Positions 63,901-64,000 of a DNA stretch of 64,000 nucleotides are shown here, piece by piece. The position numbers were made by a program, and so were the translations under genes. The DNA is from Halalkalibacter sp. APA_J-10(15). Lineage in GTDB: Bacteria > Bacillota > Bacilli > Bacillales > Bacillaceae_D. The DNA lies in the NCBI RefSeq assembly GCF_023017105.1, contig NZ_JALKEV010000002.1, forward strand, positions 124,001 to 188,000, in the 5' to 3' direction. The notes under the pieces were generated by a model that did not search any database, had not been told where the DNA came from, and saw nothing but the letters and a program-made list of their open reading frames with translations. Within the stretch, counting starts at the first letter, position 1. Each line of letters begins with the position of its first letter.

Positions 63901-64000
63901 AACTCCATCGATTAAACCATCCTCAACTAGGTTTAAGTCAAGAATCATATCATAAATGAGGTCTCGTTTTTGAGGACTGTGCGTGCTGTAATCATTATAA
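60913..64000 (-). CDS. Cell-wall-anchored multidomain GH10 xylanase, partial
   Basis: The frame stays open to the window edge, so the N-terminus is missing. Counted from the Met at 63948: residues 1-140 are the C-terminal half of a GH10 barrel (nucleophile E50 in ITELDVSIYT); about 150-490 is a complete GH10 barrel (acid/base E289 in SWDVVNEVV, nucleophile E400); about 503-650 and 658-838 are two CBM9-like modules (each starting YGTPEI); 852-945 is a coiled coil; 946-975 is a polar linker; LPDTA is at 976-980, followed by a hydrophobic helix and KRR. The product should hydrolyse beta-1,4-xylan on the cell surface. Acidic composition is marked. Confidence 0.93.
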   Translation of the reverse strand, partial: YNDYSTHSPQKRDLIYDMILDLNLVEDGLIDGVGHQTHINIEYPPMSEITDSIEKFAELGLDNEITELDVSIYTNDNQNYDGFDNIPAEVLETQAERYKELFNEFRRLKDHISSVVFWGIGDDHTWLHDFPVSGRTNAPFVFDHNLQAKPAYWAIIEEPQEEEEEVIPSLYQFYEEHFQIGAAIELYQMEGPHGEMLDYHYNSIVAENIMKPAYIQPSEGEFNFSQLDQMMQYAQDHDLSLRYHTLLWHSQSPDWFHEDENGDPLEATEENKQLVLDRVETHVDTVVRHIMENYPGVVDSWDVVNEVVNPNGPEGMRESEWYRLTGTDFIATAFRTAKSVLDEYGDDSKLYINDYNTHEPAKRDALFDLVMELTADGVPIDGVGHQTHVNIRNPHINLITDSIELFANEGFDIQITELDVSIYTDDTTVYETFDDIPEEIFVLQAERYKQLFDEFVRMSDSISNVTFWGIGDDHTWLTDRPIPRQNAPFVFDHNLQPKLAFWALVDPSRLPELKQEANSTYGTPEIDGEKELLWETTVPVTIGAGEALSASFKTTWDENHLYLWAEVSDEHLHEDDALEVFIVDGEELSHSIFARGSGSTDEVSISEIDGGYIVEAMIPLTNGLTEGDQVAFDLRVLDGETYSFLSWNDLTHEQETSGRLGTLSLLPEVNVSEAIYGTPEINAEFDDIWENANELSTDVWVEGSEGSTAVVRTLWDEENLYVYADVTDSYLSKESANVWEQDSIEVFVDQNNAKTEYYQADDGQFRVNYENEQSYGGYANADTFETATRLTEDGYVVEAAISLTDIDPAEGTIIGFDIQVNNDENGDGSRDSIAIWNDPTGQSYQNTSRFGVLRFSNLTEEDPPTLPTDPDLEDLERFINELIDYINDLERRLAGLEDVTKEQLDELKKELELLERLMAGLLALDEELRDQLASFEQAIADLRKMIESLEAQLEDIEDEKEEPVIDENEHKEGQLGSGSDDTTGESKSGGQGLPDTATNYYTILFFGLFALLAGIVFTAIVSTKRRIV

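Overview
The window reads as chromosomal DNA of a low-GC Gram-positive spore-former (Bacillaceae). Ribosome binding sites are strong (AAGGAGG type) and TTG/GTG starts are common. The gene complement is Bacillus-like: YesMN-type two-component system, class D sortase, SigB-type promoter, cre sites and a TatCd-like remnant. The very acidic extracellular proteins and many sugar ABC transporters suggest a soda- or salt-adapted, plant-polysaccharide-degrading species of the Alkalihalobacillus/Halalkalibacter kind. That last point is inference; the species cannot be named from sequence reading.

Layout. 0-8 kb: stress and iron storage (dps behind a SigB-like promoter, ferritin, catalase) and molybdenum enzymes (solitary FdhF/YdeP-type oxidoreductase, fdhD, moaA). 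8-9 kb: class D sortase with a small membrane protein. 9-18 kb: a carbohydrate uptake locus (two lipoprotein solute-binding proteins, two permeases, YesM-like kinase, YesN-like regulator). 18-25 kb: a decaying region with several broken genes (tatC remnant, methyltransferase pseudogene, frameshifted lipoprotein, unidentified fragments) between intact genes (DsbA-family thiol oxidoreductase, S41 peptidase, LysR/methyltransferase pair). 25-36 kb: MATE exporter, iron alcohol dehydrogenase, a DUF2089/SHOCT/ABC-2 exporter operon, MFS transporter, DUF302 and RraA proteins, an ArsR-type regulator with a large C-terminal domain, and two dispersed-repeat candidates. 36-40 kb: an FbpABC-like importer with a divergent LysR gene. 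41-48 kb: an alpha-galactoside system (GH36 alpha-galactosidase, AraC activator, binding protein and two permeases) with a perfect cre match. 48-60 kb: AraC/GyrI regulator, a probable orphan small RNA, RND exporter, LysR/NAD(P)H oxidoreductase pair, metallo-beta-lactamase-fold lactonase-like enzyme, MATE-MerR operon and a second MerR operon. 61-64 kb: the 3' part of a large cell-wall-anchored xylanase.

How it fits together. The xylanase carries at least two GH10 modules, two CBM9-like modules, a coiled-coil stalk and an LPDTA sorting signal. LPxTA motifs are used by class D sortases, so the sortase at 7.9-8.5 kb is a plausible partner 53 kb away. Surface hydrolysis would feed the oligosaccharide importers, with CcpA-type control at the cre sites. 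Efflux pumps with their own MerR-type promoters and palindromic operators form a second theme in the right half.

No phage, insertion sequence with transposase, CRISPR array, rRNA or tRNA was seen.
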